Below, piece by piece: positions 16,684-27,052 of a stretch of DNA of 64,000 nt. How positions within the stretch are numbered: position 1 is the first letter of the stretch; each line of letters opens with the position of its first letter. The stretch comes from Oceanicola sp. GTDB lineage: Bacteria > Pseudomonadota > Alphaproteobacteria > Rhodobacterales > Rhodobacteraceae. Position numbers and translations under genes: made by a program. The DNA is taken from the NCBI GenBank assembly GCA_022447275.1, contig JAKVBK010000009.1, forward strand, positions 33,098 through 97,097, in the 5' to 3' direction. The notes under the pieces were generated by a model. The model was not told where the DNA came from, made no database searches, and worked only from the letters and a program-made list of their open reading frames with translations.

Positions 16684-17496
16684 ATGTTCAAGAAAGCCAT
16701 CGTGTCCGCTGTTTTGGCGCTCTCCCTTACGGGGGGCGCCGCCCACGCCGCTGGCGGTGCGGGTTACGTGAAGGACTACGATTTCTCATTTGAAGGGCCG
16801 TTTGGCACTTTCGATCAGATGCAGCTACAGCGCGGCCTCCAAGTCTACACTGAAGTGTGCTCCAGCTGTCACGGCCTGAAATACGTGCCGTTGCGCACGC
16901 TTGCTGACGAGGGTGGCCCACAGCTGCCTGAGGATCAGGTGCGCGCTTATGCTGAGTTCTACGAAGTATGGGATCCGCTTCTGTATGATGGCGAGGGGGA
17001 TTTCCGCCCTGCCATACCTTCGGACAACTTCCCTGAGGTGACATCCGCCGGCGCACCGGACCTGTCGATGATGGCCAAGGCCCGCGCGGGCTTCCACGGC
17101 CCCTACGGCACCGGCATCAGCCAGTTGATCAACGGCATGGGCGGCGCGGAGTATATCGCGTCCTTGTTGGCGGGATATACGGGCGAAGAGAAAGAAGAGG
17201 CCGGGGCGGTGCTCTATGAGAACACGGCCTATCCCGGTGGCTGGATTTCTATGTCGCCGCCGCTTTGGGGCGATGATGTGGAATACATCGACGGCTCGCC
17301 CACGGATGTGGAAGATCTGGCCCAAGACGTGGCCGCCTTCCTGATGTGGACAGCCGAGCCCAAGATGATGGCGCGCAAAGAGGCCGGCTTTGTCGGCGTT
17401 GTGTTCCTCTCGGTGCTTTCGGTGCTGCTGTACCTGACCAACAAGCGCCTGTGGGCGCCGGTCAAGGCACGGGCCAAGGGCATGCCAGCAGAGTGA
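16684..17496 (+). CDS. petC: cytochrome c1 subunit of cytochrome bc1
   Basis: This 270-residue protein has a signal peptide ([22 protein letters not shown]) and the covalent heme motif CSSCH (C59-H63). The probable axial Met lies in the C-terminal half (SMSPPLW). A C-terminal membrane anchor ([20 protein letters not shown]) is followed by a basic tail. It passes electrons from the Rieske protein to soluble or membrane c-type cytochromes. It is last gene of the operon, followed by a strong terminator. Confidence 0.97.
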   Translation: MFKKAIVSAVLALSLTGGAAHAAGGAGYVKDYDFSFEGPFGTFDQMQLQRGLQVYTEVCSSCHGLKYVPLRTLADEGGPQLPEDQVRAYAEFYEVWDPLLYDGEGDFRPAIPSDNFPEVTSAGAPDLSMMAKARAGFHGPYGTGISQLINGMGGAEYIASLLAGYTGEEKEEAGAVLYENTAYPGGWISMSPPLWGDDVEYIDGSPTDVEDLAQDVAAFLMWTAEPKMMARKEAGFVGVVFLSVLSVLLYLTNKRLWAPVKARAKGMPAE

Positions 17497-17521
17497 TCTG
17501 CACCCTTTGAAAAACAGCTTG

Positions 17522-17553
17522 GAACGCGGTCCCTCGGGGCCGCGTTCTTTTTT
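17522..17553 (+). terminator. intrinsic terminator of petABC
   Basis: GAACGCGG (17522-17529) pairs with CCGCGTTC (17540-17547), extended inward by CCC/GGG, and six T residues follow (17548-17553). It lies 25 bases after the petC stop. Confidence 0.9.
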
Positions 17554-17615
17554 GTGCGGTGCCGTTCTGAACCCTTCCCCTACGGTTCGGATATCGTTGA
17601 ATTCGGCCGTATTTT

Positions 17616-17867
17616 TTGCTATGCAGAAGCATCACCAAAATTCAGGAGAAAGGAGGCGCCCATGGGGGAATACGTCTAGGTATTTTGTGTTTTGAGCTGG
17701 GGTTTGTCTGGCTGATCTATTTCTGCTTCGGCCTCGCTGCCAAGTATGACATGCCCGTCTGGTTGACCACGACCTTGATCATTGCCGTGGACAGGCTGGT
17801 GTCTTTCATAACCTCTCATGCCGATGCGCGCCGTCGCCGCCTTGCTGACAGGCAGCGTGAGGGTTAA
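17616..17867 (+). CDS. small single-helix membrane protein, start uncertain (possible frameshift)
   Basis: The frame encodes a credible small membrane protein. A hydrophobic helix (FVWLIYFCFGLAA) is followed by a second amphipathic segment (WLTTTLIIAVDRLVSFI) and a basic tail (ADARRRRLADRQREG). A near-ideal AGGAGG (17651-17656) precedes ATG 17662, but that ATG is in another frame and stops after five codons. One extra G in the GGGGG run at 17664 would join that ATG to this frame. The in-frame ATG 17616 lies upstream of the Shine-Dalgarno, and TTG 17685 is another option. It sits 27 bp before aroC. I do not recognise the family. Confidence 0.45.
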   Translation: MLCRSITKIQEKGGAHGGIRLGILCFELGFVWLIYFCFGLAAKYDMPVWLTTTLIIAVDRLVSFITSHADARRRRLADRQREG

Positions 17868-17894
17868 GCGTATCCCCAGAGAGGGAGTCCCGTC

Positions 17895-18998
17895 ATGAGC
17901 TTCAACACATTCGGACATCTGTTTCGCGTCACCACGTGGGGCGAAAGCCATGGTCCGGCCCTCGGGGCAACCGTGGACGGCTGCCCACCGGGTGTGCCCG
18001 TGACGGCAGAAGCAATCCAGCACTGGATGGATAAGCGCAAGCCCGGCCAAAGCAAGTACACCACCCAACGCCGAGAGCCAGACACTGTTGAAATCCTGTC
18101 TGGGGTGTTTGACGGGGTGAGCACAGGCACACCGATCCAGTTGATGATCCGCAACACGGATCAACGCTCCAAGGATTACGGGGATATCGCCGAGAAATTT
18201 CGGCCAGGACATGCGGATATCACCTACTGGCAAAAATACGGTATTCGTGACTACCGCGGGGGCGGGCGCTCTTCGGCGCGCGAAACGGCTGCGCGTGTCG
18301 CTGCAGGGGGGATCGCCCGCGCTGCTTTGGAGCTACTGGCGCCGCAGGTGCGGGTTACAGGCTACATGGTGCAGATGGGGACCCAGAGCATTGATCGGGC
18401 CCGGTTCGACTGGGACGAGATCGCCCGCAATCCATTTTGGGTTCCCGATGCCAAAGCGGCTGCGGAATGGGCAGGCTATCTCGATGGTTTACGCAAGTCT
18501 GGCGACAGCGTTGGCGCGGTTATCGAGGTGACAGCCAGCGGCGTGCCCGAGGGCCTGGGGGCGCCGATCTATGGCAAGCTGGACACCGATCTTGCCGCCG
18601 CAATGATGTCTATCAACGCGGTCAAAGGGGTTGAGATTGGCGACGGCATGGCTGCAGCGGCCCTCACGGGTGTTCAGAACGCCGATGAGATCTCCATGGG
18701 GGAGGATGGACGGCCCGTCTATGGCAGCAACCACGCAGGCGGCATCTTAGGCGGTATCTCGACTGGCCAAGACATCGTGGTCCGCTTCTCGGTAAAGCCC
18801 ACAAGTTCCATTCTGGCGACACGCAAGACGATCACAAAAGCTGGCTCCGAGACGGAGATCATTACCAAAGGGCGGCACGATCCATGTGTCGGAATCCGAG
18901 CTGTCCCTGTTGCCGAAGCTATGGCGGCCTGTGTTATCCTGGACCATCTTTTGCTTGATCGTGGGCAAACGGGCGGCATACGCGGCGCGATTGGCTGA
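17895..18998 (+). CDS. aroC: chorismate synthase
   Basis: This 367-residue enzyme makes chorismate from 5-enolpyruvylshikimate-3-phosphate using reduced FMN, at the end of the shikimate pathway. The family signatures are all visible: [18 protein letters not shown] near the start, RRGGG-like [13 protein letters not shown] in the middle, and [16 protein letters not shown] near residue 275. Length matches bacterial AroC. GGGAG precedes the ATG by about eight bases. A long inverted repeat follows the stop. Confidence 0.98.
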   Translation: MSFNTFGHLFRVTTWGESHGPALGATVDGCPPGVPVTAEAIQHWMDKRKPGQSKYTTQRREPDTVEILSGVFDGVSTGTPIQLMIRNTDQRSKDYGDIAEKFRPGHADITYWQKYGIRDYRGGGRSSARETAARVAAGGIARAALELLAPQVRVTGYMVQMGTQSIDRARFDWDEIARNPFWVPDAKAAAEWAGYLDGLRKSGDSVGAVIEVTASGVPEGLGAPIYGKLDTDLAAAMMSINAVKGVEIGDGMAAAALTGVQNADEISMGEDGRPVYGSNHAGGILGGISTGQDIVVRFSVKPTSSILATRKTITKAGSETEIITKGRHDPCVGIRAVPVAEAMAACVILDHLLLDRGQTGGIRGAIG

Positions 18999-19035
18999 CG
19001 CGGGAGCGCCGCGTGCCGGGGCGCCCGCGGCGCGG

Positions 19036-19157
19036 GGGGGCTTTGCCCCCGTCCTTGCGGACTCCCCCAGAGTTTCGGAAGACAAAGACAGCTATTAGTC
19101 TTTGTCTTTGAAATACTCCGGGGGTAGGCCGAAGGCCAGGGGGGCTGGCCCCCCTTG
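19036..19157. repeat. inverted pair of dispersed GC-rich repeat elements after aroC
   Basis: Two copies of the same element lie head to head: 19036-19089, read on the minus strand, and 19098-19157, read on the plus strand. Their inner ends form a perfect 9-bp stem, GACAAAGAC (19081-19089) with GTCTTTGTC (19098-19106), around an 8-base loop. Each arm contains a CTCCGGGGG-like run and a GGGGG...CCCCC hairpin. Single copies occur near 22751, 24921 and 29421. The pair could act as a bidirectional terminator between aroC and the minus-strand gene at 19163. Confidence 0.7.
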
Positions 19158-19162
19158 AGCGT

Positions 19163-19915
19163 TCAGATCATGCGAATTGCGGCCGGGTCTACAGAGAGTA
19201 CATAGCCCCGGCGGGCAATAGTTCTGACCAGCATTTCGGCGACCATCTGGTTGCCAAGGCTGTCGCGGAGGCGTTTGACTCGGGTCGCGCCAGCGGCTTC
19301 TTCGCAGTCAGACTCGTCTCTGCCTTGTATCATGGCTTCAAGGGCAGCGCCGGTCATCACATCGCCATCCATACGTGCCTCAGCCAAGACGGCAAGTGTT
19401 TCAATCGCCGCTTCCGTGAGTTTGAACTCCATGTCGTTGAGATAGACGGAGCGTTCGGCACGGCTGACGATCAGAGAGGTCACCTGCAAGCCGGCACGTT
19501 CGATCTCGCCCACGCGTCGGTTCAGCATCACCAAGGTGACGAGCAGCCCGAGAGCGGCCACCAGCAGCGCTGCTGAAAAGACCAGCAAGACAAAGATCAC
19601 CACCCTGTAGCTGGCCAGCACATCCGAGAACGCTGTGCCTGACTGCGCGAGAATCTCGAGCAGTTTGATCTCAGCGGCTGATGTCAGATCGTCGTTCTCG
19701 ACAAATAGCCTCTCAACCCGCGCGTTGAACGCATTTGCATCGGGCAGATTGAAAAACAGCAAAAGCGCTGCGATGCCAAGGATCGCAATGATGCCGATCA
19801 GCCCGAACATAACGATACGGGCGCCAGATCGGCGAGCGTCAGTAACGGAGGAAGAAGGTGCCTGCACTTTTTTGTCTCTGATCCAATCCTGCTTCGTCAA
19901 AAACGGATACCACAT
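19163..19915 (-). CDS. two-helix membrane protein with an OmpR-like winged-helix C-terminus
   Basis: This protein of up to 250 residues has two membrane helices (MFGLIGIIAILGIAALLLFF and VVIFVLLVFSAALLVAALGL), separated by about 45 residues that are probably periplasmic. The cytoplasmic C-terminal ~95 residues (FKLTEAAIETLAVLAEA... RVKRLRDSLGNQMVAEMLVRT... RGYVLSV) follow the Trans_reg_C winged-helix pattern, including the terminal hairpin. It may be a membrane-bound regulator with ToxR/CadC parts in reversed order. The start is uncertain: ATG 19915 lies inside the upstream gene (77 bp overlap), with GTG at the VQAPSSS codon and ATG 19810 as alternatives. The target is unknown. Confidence 0.65.
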   Translation of the reverse strand: MWYPFLTKQDWIRDKKVQAPSSSVTDARRSGARIVMFGLIGIIAILGIAALLLFFNLPDANAFNARVERLFVENDDLTSAAEIKLLEILAQSGTAFSDVLASYRVVIFVLLVFSAALLVAALGLLVTLVMLNRRVGEIERAGLQVTSLIVSRAERSVYLNDMEFKLTEAAIETLAVLAEARMDGDVMTGAALEAMIQGRDESDCEEAAGATRVKRLRDSLGNQMVAEMLVRTIARRGYVLSVDPAAIRMI

Positions 19916-20129
19916 TCAGAAGTTGCCAGCCATCGCGTGCCACGCGGGGTGCGATTTCGCGGGCTGCAGACTTGGGGGTGCAAGGCCCCTCAATCTGTGC
20001 CACGCCGTAATGCAGCTTCAGGGGATTGTCGCGCTTGGCCTTGTAATCAGCAAAACAGGCGGCCCCTGCAGGGGCGGCTGTTGCCATGCCAAGGCCAGCG
20101 ATCAGCAGAAGTGTTTCGAGACGTTTCAT
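19839..20129 (-). CDS. small secreted protein, function unknown
   Basis: This 96-residue protein has a clear signal peptide (MKRLETLLLIAGLGMATAAPAGA, cut before ACFADYK). The mature part is about 73 residues with two cysteines (ACF and GPC). Its C-terminal half (DGWQLLNVVSVFDEAGLD... FFLRY) has the look of a small conserved Rhodobacteraceae family; I cannot name a function. It is transcribed toward and overlaps the winged-helix membrane protein and is divergent from the gene at 20302. Confidence 0.7.
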   Translation of the reverse strand: MKRLETLLLIAGLGMATAAPAGAACFADYKAKRDNPLKLHYGVAQIEGPCTPKSAAREIAPRVARDGWQLLNVVSVFDEAGLDQRQKSAGTFFLRY

Positions 20130-20301
20130 GCCTTCCACTGTGCTGTGGCGCGACTTGATATTCAATAACACACCCTCTGCAGGCCCAGTGATATGCGATT
20201 TCAATGGCCTGAAATTGCCTGACAGGCAGCGCTGGCCCCACCTTCCCCCCATCGCATCACAGCCGGGTGCAGCCCGGCCCCAGATTTCAGGGAGATCCCC
20301 C

Positions 20302-20706
20302 ATGATCAAGACAGTCGCTGCCACAATCCTTGCTGCCACCCTTGCAGTGAGCAGCCTTGCCCCCACGCGGGCCCACGCCGCCGACGCAGATGAAGTTGCG
20401 CGTTTTCTGTTCGGAGCGGCGGCCCTGGCGATTATCGTCAATGGCCTCAAGGATAAGAAAAAGCCCGCGGTCCGCCCGCACCCCGATACTGGACGACGCG
20501 CTGTGCCTGCGTCCTGCCGCCGAACGGTTGAGACAAACCGCGGGCGTCGGGCGGTGTTTGGCGTGCCGTGCCTGCGCAGGGAAGGTGTTGCGCTTGCGCG
20601 TCTGCCGTCTCGTTGCCTGCGGACGGTCGACCTGCCCCGTCGCACCATTGATGCCTATGGCCAGCGCTGCCTGCTCAACAACAACGTGCAGATTGCCCGC
20701 AGATGA
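20302..20706 (+). CDS. small secreted basic protein, function unknown
   Basis: This 134-residue protein starts with a signal peptide ([20 protein letters not shown]... AHA) and then a short hydrophobic stretch ([17 protein letters not shown]) that may be a membrane anchor or hairpin. The rest is Arg-rich with four cysteines (SCRR, PCLR, RCLR, RCLL), suggesting disulfides in the periplasm. GGGAG lies upstream of the ATG. It is followed by a clear terminator, so it is monocistronic. I do not recognise a function. Confidence 0.72.
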   Translation: MIKTVAATILAATLAVSSLAPTRAHAADADEVARFLFGAAALAIIVNGLKDKKKPAVRPHPDTGRRAVPASCRRTVETNRGRRAVFGVPCLRREGVALARLPSRCLRTVDLPRRTIDAYGQRCLLNNNVQIARR

Positions 20707-20758
20707 GCGTATCTGTCGAGGGGCACCAACGTCCCGTCTGGTGCCGGACCGGCAGGGA

Positions 20759-20788
20759 GGGCGGAGCGCATGGGCTCCGCCCTTTTTT
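20759..20788 (+). terminator. intrinsic terminator after the secreted basic protein
   Basis: GGGCGGAGC (20759-20767) pairs perfectly with GCTCCGCCC (20774-20782) around a 6-base loop, followed by six T residues. Confidence 0.9.
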
Positions 20789-20828
20789 GGTTGGTTGCAA
20801 ATCCATGCCTTCGGTTTCAGACAGGGGC

Positions 20829-21471
20829 ATGGCCAAAACACACGCAACGCCCGATTTCCAGTTTGAAGCCCAGCTCTATGAGGGGGCGGAAGGCCCCGTT
20901 GCCGGAGTGGACGAGGTCGGGCGCGGCCCCTTGGCGGGCCCGGTGACCGCGGCTGCGGTTATCCTCGACCCAAAGGCCATCCCCGATGGGTTGAATGACA
21001 GCAAAAAGCTCACGGCCCGCAAGCGCGCAGAACTGGCCGAAGCGCTTGCCGATGTGGCGCAGGTCTCGATCGTGCATGTGAGCGTGGAAGAAATTGATGC
21101 GCTCAATATCCTGCAGGCCTCCATGGTGGCGATGCGCCGGGCCATAGCAGGGCTTGCTGACCAGCCCGGTCATGCGCTTGTGGATGGCAACAGGGTGCCT
21201 GAGGGGCTGCTTTGCCCGGCCACTGCGCTTGTGAAGGGCGATGCGCGCAGCCTGTCAATCGCGGCGGCATCCATTGTGGCGAAACAGGCGCGCGATGCGC
21301 TTATGGCCGAACTGGACCTGTCTTTTCCCGGTTATGGCTGGGCTCAGAACGCAGGCTATCCAACAAAAGCGCATCTAAATGCGCTGCAAGATTTGGGGGT
21401 GACCCCACATCATAGGCGTTCCTTTGCACCCATACGCAATATGTTGTGTGGCCAATCTGCCATAAAGCCTT

Positions 21472-21473
<2 letters not shown>
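20829..21473 (+). CDS. rnhB: ribonuclease HII
   Basis: This 214-residue enzyme cleaves RNA in RNA-DNA hybrids, including single misinserted ribonucleotides. [14 protein letters not shown] carries the first catalytic Asp-Glu pair, LNDSKKL follows, the third acid lies in ALVDGN, and [17 protein letters not shown] gives the fourth. The ATG at 20829 (MAKTHATP) follows the terminator at 20759-20788, so in-frame codons before that hairpin are not used; ATG 20805 is a weaker alternative. The stop lies just before the ccrM leader. Confidence 0.95.
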
Positions 21474-22701
<1,228 letters not shown>

Positions 22702-22718
22702 GTTTTGGCATGACGCGG

Positions 22719-22749
22719 GCGCTGGAACCGGGGCGTTCCAGCGCTTTTT
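22719..22749 (+). terminator. intrinsic terminator of ccrM
   Basis: GCGCTGGAAC (22719-22728) pairs perfectly with GTTCCAGCGC (22735-22744) around a 6-base loop, followed by five T residues. Confidence 0.9.
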
Positions 22750-22750
22750 C

Positions 22751-22795
22751 GGGGCTCTGCCCCGGACCCCGGAGTATTTTCGCCAAGGCGAATGG
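22751..22795. repeat. dispersed GC-rich repeat element (minus orientation)
   Basis: Contains GGGGC-TCT-GCCCC followed by CCCCGGAGTATTTTCGCC, which is the reverse complement of the GAAAATACTCCGGGG core seen at 19106, 24930 and 29430. It lies directly after the ccrM terminator. Confidence 0.6.
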
Positions 22796-22818
22796 CTGAT
22801 TGTCAGGGGCTGACGTAG

Positions 22819-24906
<2,088 letters not shown>

Positions 24907-24920
24907 TGTTCTGCTAGACT

Positions 24921-24984
24921 GTCTTTGTCTTGTGAAACTCCGGGGGAGGCAGCGTAGCTGCCGGGGGCAGAGCCCCCTTGCCGA
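24921..24984. repeat. dispersed GC-rich repeat element after fadH
   Basis: Starts GTCTTTGTCTTGTGAAACTC, then CGGGGG, a small GGCAGC...GCTGCC hairpin and GGGGGCAGAGCCCCC. It shares its head and GC-rich hairpins with the elements after aroC and ccrM. Confidence 0.65.
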
Positions 24985-25035
24985 AGTGTATGCGTTCGCA
25001 GGTCATCCTGCCGACTTCTATGAAACACTGAAAAC

Positions 25036-25067
25036 AAAAAGCCCCGGGCGATGCGCTCGCCCGGGGC
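25036..25067 (-). terminator. intrinsic terminator of glnK-amtB
   Basis: On the minus strand GCCCCGGGCG pairs with CGCCCGGGGC (25041-25050 with 25058-25067) around a 7-base loop, followed by TTTTTG (the A run at 25036-25040 on the plus strand). It lies 25 bases past the amtB stop. Confidence 0.88.
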
Positions 25068-25091
25068 CAGTTTGGACTGACAGGAAGGGTA

Positions 25092-26402
25092 TCAGCCCTT
25101 GGAGAAGTCCGGATAGGCTTCCATGCCCAGTTCGGCCATATCGAGCCCTGCAAGCTCCGCGTCTTCGCTCACCCGGATGCCCATCACCATCTTCAGGATG
25201 ATCCACACCACCAGCGAGGCAGCGAAGGTGAACACGCCGTAGGCAACGATGCCGGTCAGCTGCGCCATGAGGTTGGCCTCGGTGTTGTAGAAGATCACGG
25301 CGATCGTGCCCCAGATACCTGCGAAGAGGTGTACCGGGATCGCGCCGACCACGTCATCGATCTTCATCTTGTCGAGCATCGGCACGGTCAGCACGACGAT
25401 CACACCACCTACGGCGCCGATCCACAGGGACCCAAACAGCGTCGGGGCAAGCGGTTCTGCGGTGATCGACACCAGACCAGCCAGTGCGCCGTTCAGCACC
25501 ATGGTCAGGTCAGGCTTCTTGTACATCACCTGGGTCAGGATCAGTGAGGTAACAGCACCGGCCGCGGCGGCCATGTTCGTGTTGGCGAAGATACGCGACA
25601 CATCAGAGACGTCGCCCACGGTGCCCATGGCCAGCTGCGAGCCGCCATTGAAACCAAACCAGCCGAGCCACAGGATGAACGTACCGAGCGTTGCAAGCGC
25701 CAAGTTGGAGCCGGGCATCGGGTTGATACGGCCGTCCTTGTACTTACCCAAGCGCGGGCCAAGGATGATGGCACCTGCCAGAGCGGCCCAGCCACCCACG
25801 GAGTGCACAACGGTAGATCCTGCAAAGTCAGAGAAACCGCGTGCGTCCAGCCAGCCGCCACCCCACTTCCACGAGCCAGAAATCGGATACATGAAGCCGG
25901 TCAGAACGATGACGAAGATCAGGAAAGGCCACAGCTTGATCCGCTCTGCCAGAGCACCGGACACGATGGACGCAGTGGCAGCAACAAACACCAACTGGAA
26001 GAAGAAGTCAGAGCCAACAGAGGCGTAGTCAAGGGCTGCGTCAGCGGCAGCAACACCAACCGGATCGAGCACTGTCTGGCCGCCGATGGCGAAGTAGCCG
26101 TTGAAGTCACCGGGGTACATCGTGTTGAAGCCCACCATCCAGTACATGATGGCTGCAATTGAGAAGAGTGCGATGTTCTTCGTCATCTGCATGGTGACGT
26201 TTTTCGAACGCACCAATCCGCCTTCAAGCATGGCAAAGCCTGCGGCCATGAAGAAGACAAGGAAACCCGCCATGCAGAACAGCAGGGTTGTCATGATGTA
26301 GGGGCCAATCTCGTCGAATGACGGGGCCGCGTCTTGTGCAAAGCCCATGGTGGGCAGCGCAACCGCGACAGCCGCCAGGGGAAGAAGCTTGGTAAGTTTC
26401 AT
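25092..26402 (-). CDS. amtB: ammonium transporter AmtB
   Basis: This 436-residue protein has a cleavable signal (MKLTKLLPLAAVAVALPTMGFAQ) and about eleven transmembrane helices. Family signatures include GGGWLDARGFSDFAGSTVVHSVGGWAALAGA with the first pore histidine, the LGWFGFNGGS segment, and HLFAGIWGTIA with the second. It moves ammonium/ammonia across the inner membrane under nitrogen limitation. glnK lies immediately upstream in the same direction, the usual pair in which GlnK blocks the channel when nitrogen is plentiful. A terminator follows. Confidence 0.97.
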   Translation of the reverse strand: MKLTKLLPLAAVAVALPTMGFAQDAAPSFDEIGPYIMTTLLFCMAGFLVFFMAAGFAMLEGGLVRSKNVTMQMTKNIALFSIAAIMYWMVGFNTMYPGDFNGYFAIGGQTVLDPVGVAAADAALDYASVGSDFFFQLVFVAATASIVSGALAERIKLWPFLIFVIVLTGFMYPISGSWKWGGGWLDARGFSDFAGSTVVHSVGGWAALAGAIILGPRLGKYKDGRINPMPGSNLALATLGTFILWLGWFGFNGGSQLAMGTVGDVSDVSRIFANTNMAAAAGAVTSLILTQVMYKKPDLTMVLNGALAGLVSITAEPLAPTLFGSLWIGAVGGVIVVLTVPMLDKMKIDDVVGAIPVHLFAGIWGTIAVIFYNTEANLMAQLTGIVAYGVFTFAASLVVWIILKMVMGIRVSEDAELAGLDMAELGMEAYPDFSKG

Positions 26403-26437
26403 TGTTCAGTTACCCTTTGGAAGTTGACGTGGGCGCC

Positions 26438-26776
26438 TTACAGCGCGTCGTCATTTGTCTCGCCGGTGCGCACACGAACGGCCTGATCTACGTCGAGGAC
26501 GAAGATCTTGCCGTCACCGATCTTGTCGGTCTTGGCGGTTTTCTGGACAGTCTCGACCACTTGGTCCGCCATGGATGCGGCGACCACGATCTCCAACTTT
26601 ACTTTTGGCACAAAGTTCACGGCGTACTCTGCACCGCGATAGATTTCGGTATGTCCGGACTGTGAGCCAAAGCCTTTGATCTCGGTGACCATCATTCCGC
26701 GTACGCCAATGGCGGTGAGCGCCTCGCGCACCTCCTCCAGCTTGAACGGCTTGATCGCTGCAATGATCAGTTTCAC
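26438..26776 (-). CDS. glnK: PII nitrogen regulatory protein GlnK
   Basis: This 112-residue PII protein starts at GTG 26776 (VKLIIAAIKPF), preceded by GGAGGG; the in-frame ATG upstream would add 23 residues unlike the family. The T-loop tyrosine is present in GHTEIYRGAEY, so uridylylation is possible, and GDGKIFVLDVDQAVRVRTGE is the usual C-terminal signature. It senses 2-oxoglutarate and ATP/ADP and binds AmtB. It lies 35 bp upstream of amtB and should be co-transcribed, probably under nitrogen control. Confidence 0.95.
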   Translation of the reverse strand: MKLIIAAIKPFKLEEVREALTAIGVRGMMVTEIKGFGSQSGHTEIYRGAEYAVNFVPKVKLEIVVAASMADQVVETVQKTAKTDKIGDGKIFVLDVDQAVRVRTGETNDDAL

Positions 26777-26907
26777 GTTTCTTTCCCTCCGTTGCGGCCG
26801 CGCGATAGGACAGGCGGCGAGCAGTTCACACGCCATCTGTCTCACCAGCCCGCGCAGCGTCTCGCAAGAAAAGGGAGGGGTTACCTAGGTGCTGAAACAG
26901 CGCAATC

Positions 26908-26925
26908 TGCACAATTTTTGCACAA
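26908..26925. promoter_or_regulatory. tandem TGCACAA repeat in the glnK/PBP divergent region
   Basis: TGCACAA occurs at 26908-26914 and 26919-26925, an 11-bp helical repeat, in the AT-richer region between divergent glnK and the PBP gene. It resembles paired regulator half-sites facing one side of the helix. NtrC-type control of glnK is the obvious guess but is not shown by the sequence. Confidence 0.35.
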
Positions 26926-27052
26926 ATAATGTGTCATGACTAAAAATTAGGCGGCCAAAGAAGGAAGATGACGCTGCGCAGAGCCTCCACATTCGCTTAT
27001 GAATGGTTACATAAGGGCGCAAAATCGCGTGCATTCGAGATCGGGCAGGAAA

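Noticed and set aside
26880..26950. Sigma-54 (-24/-12) promoter for glnK
   Set aside because: No TGGCAC-N5-TTGCA spacing could be found on the minus strand.
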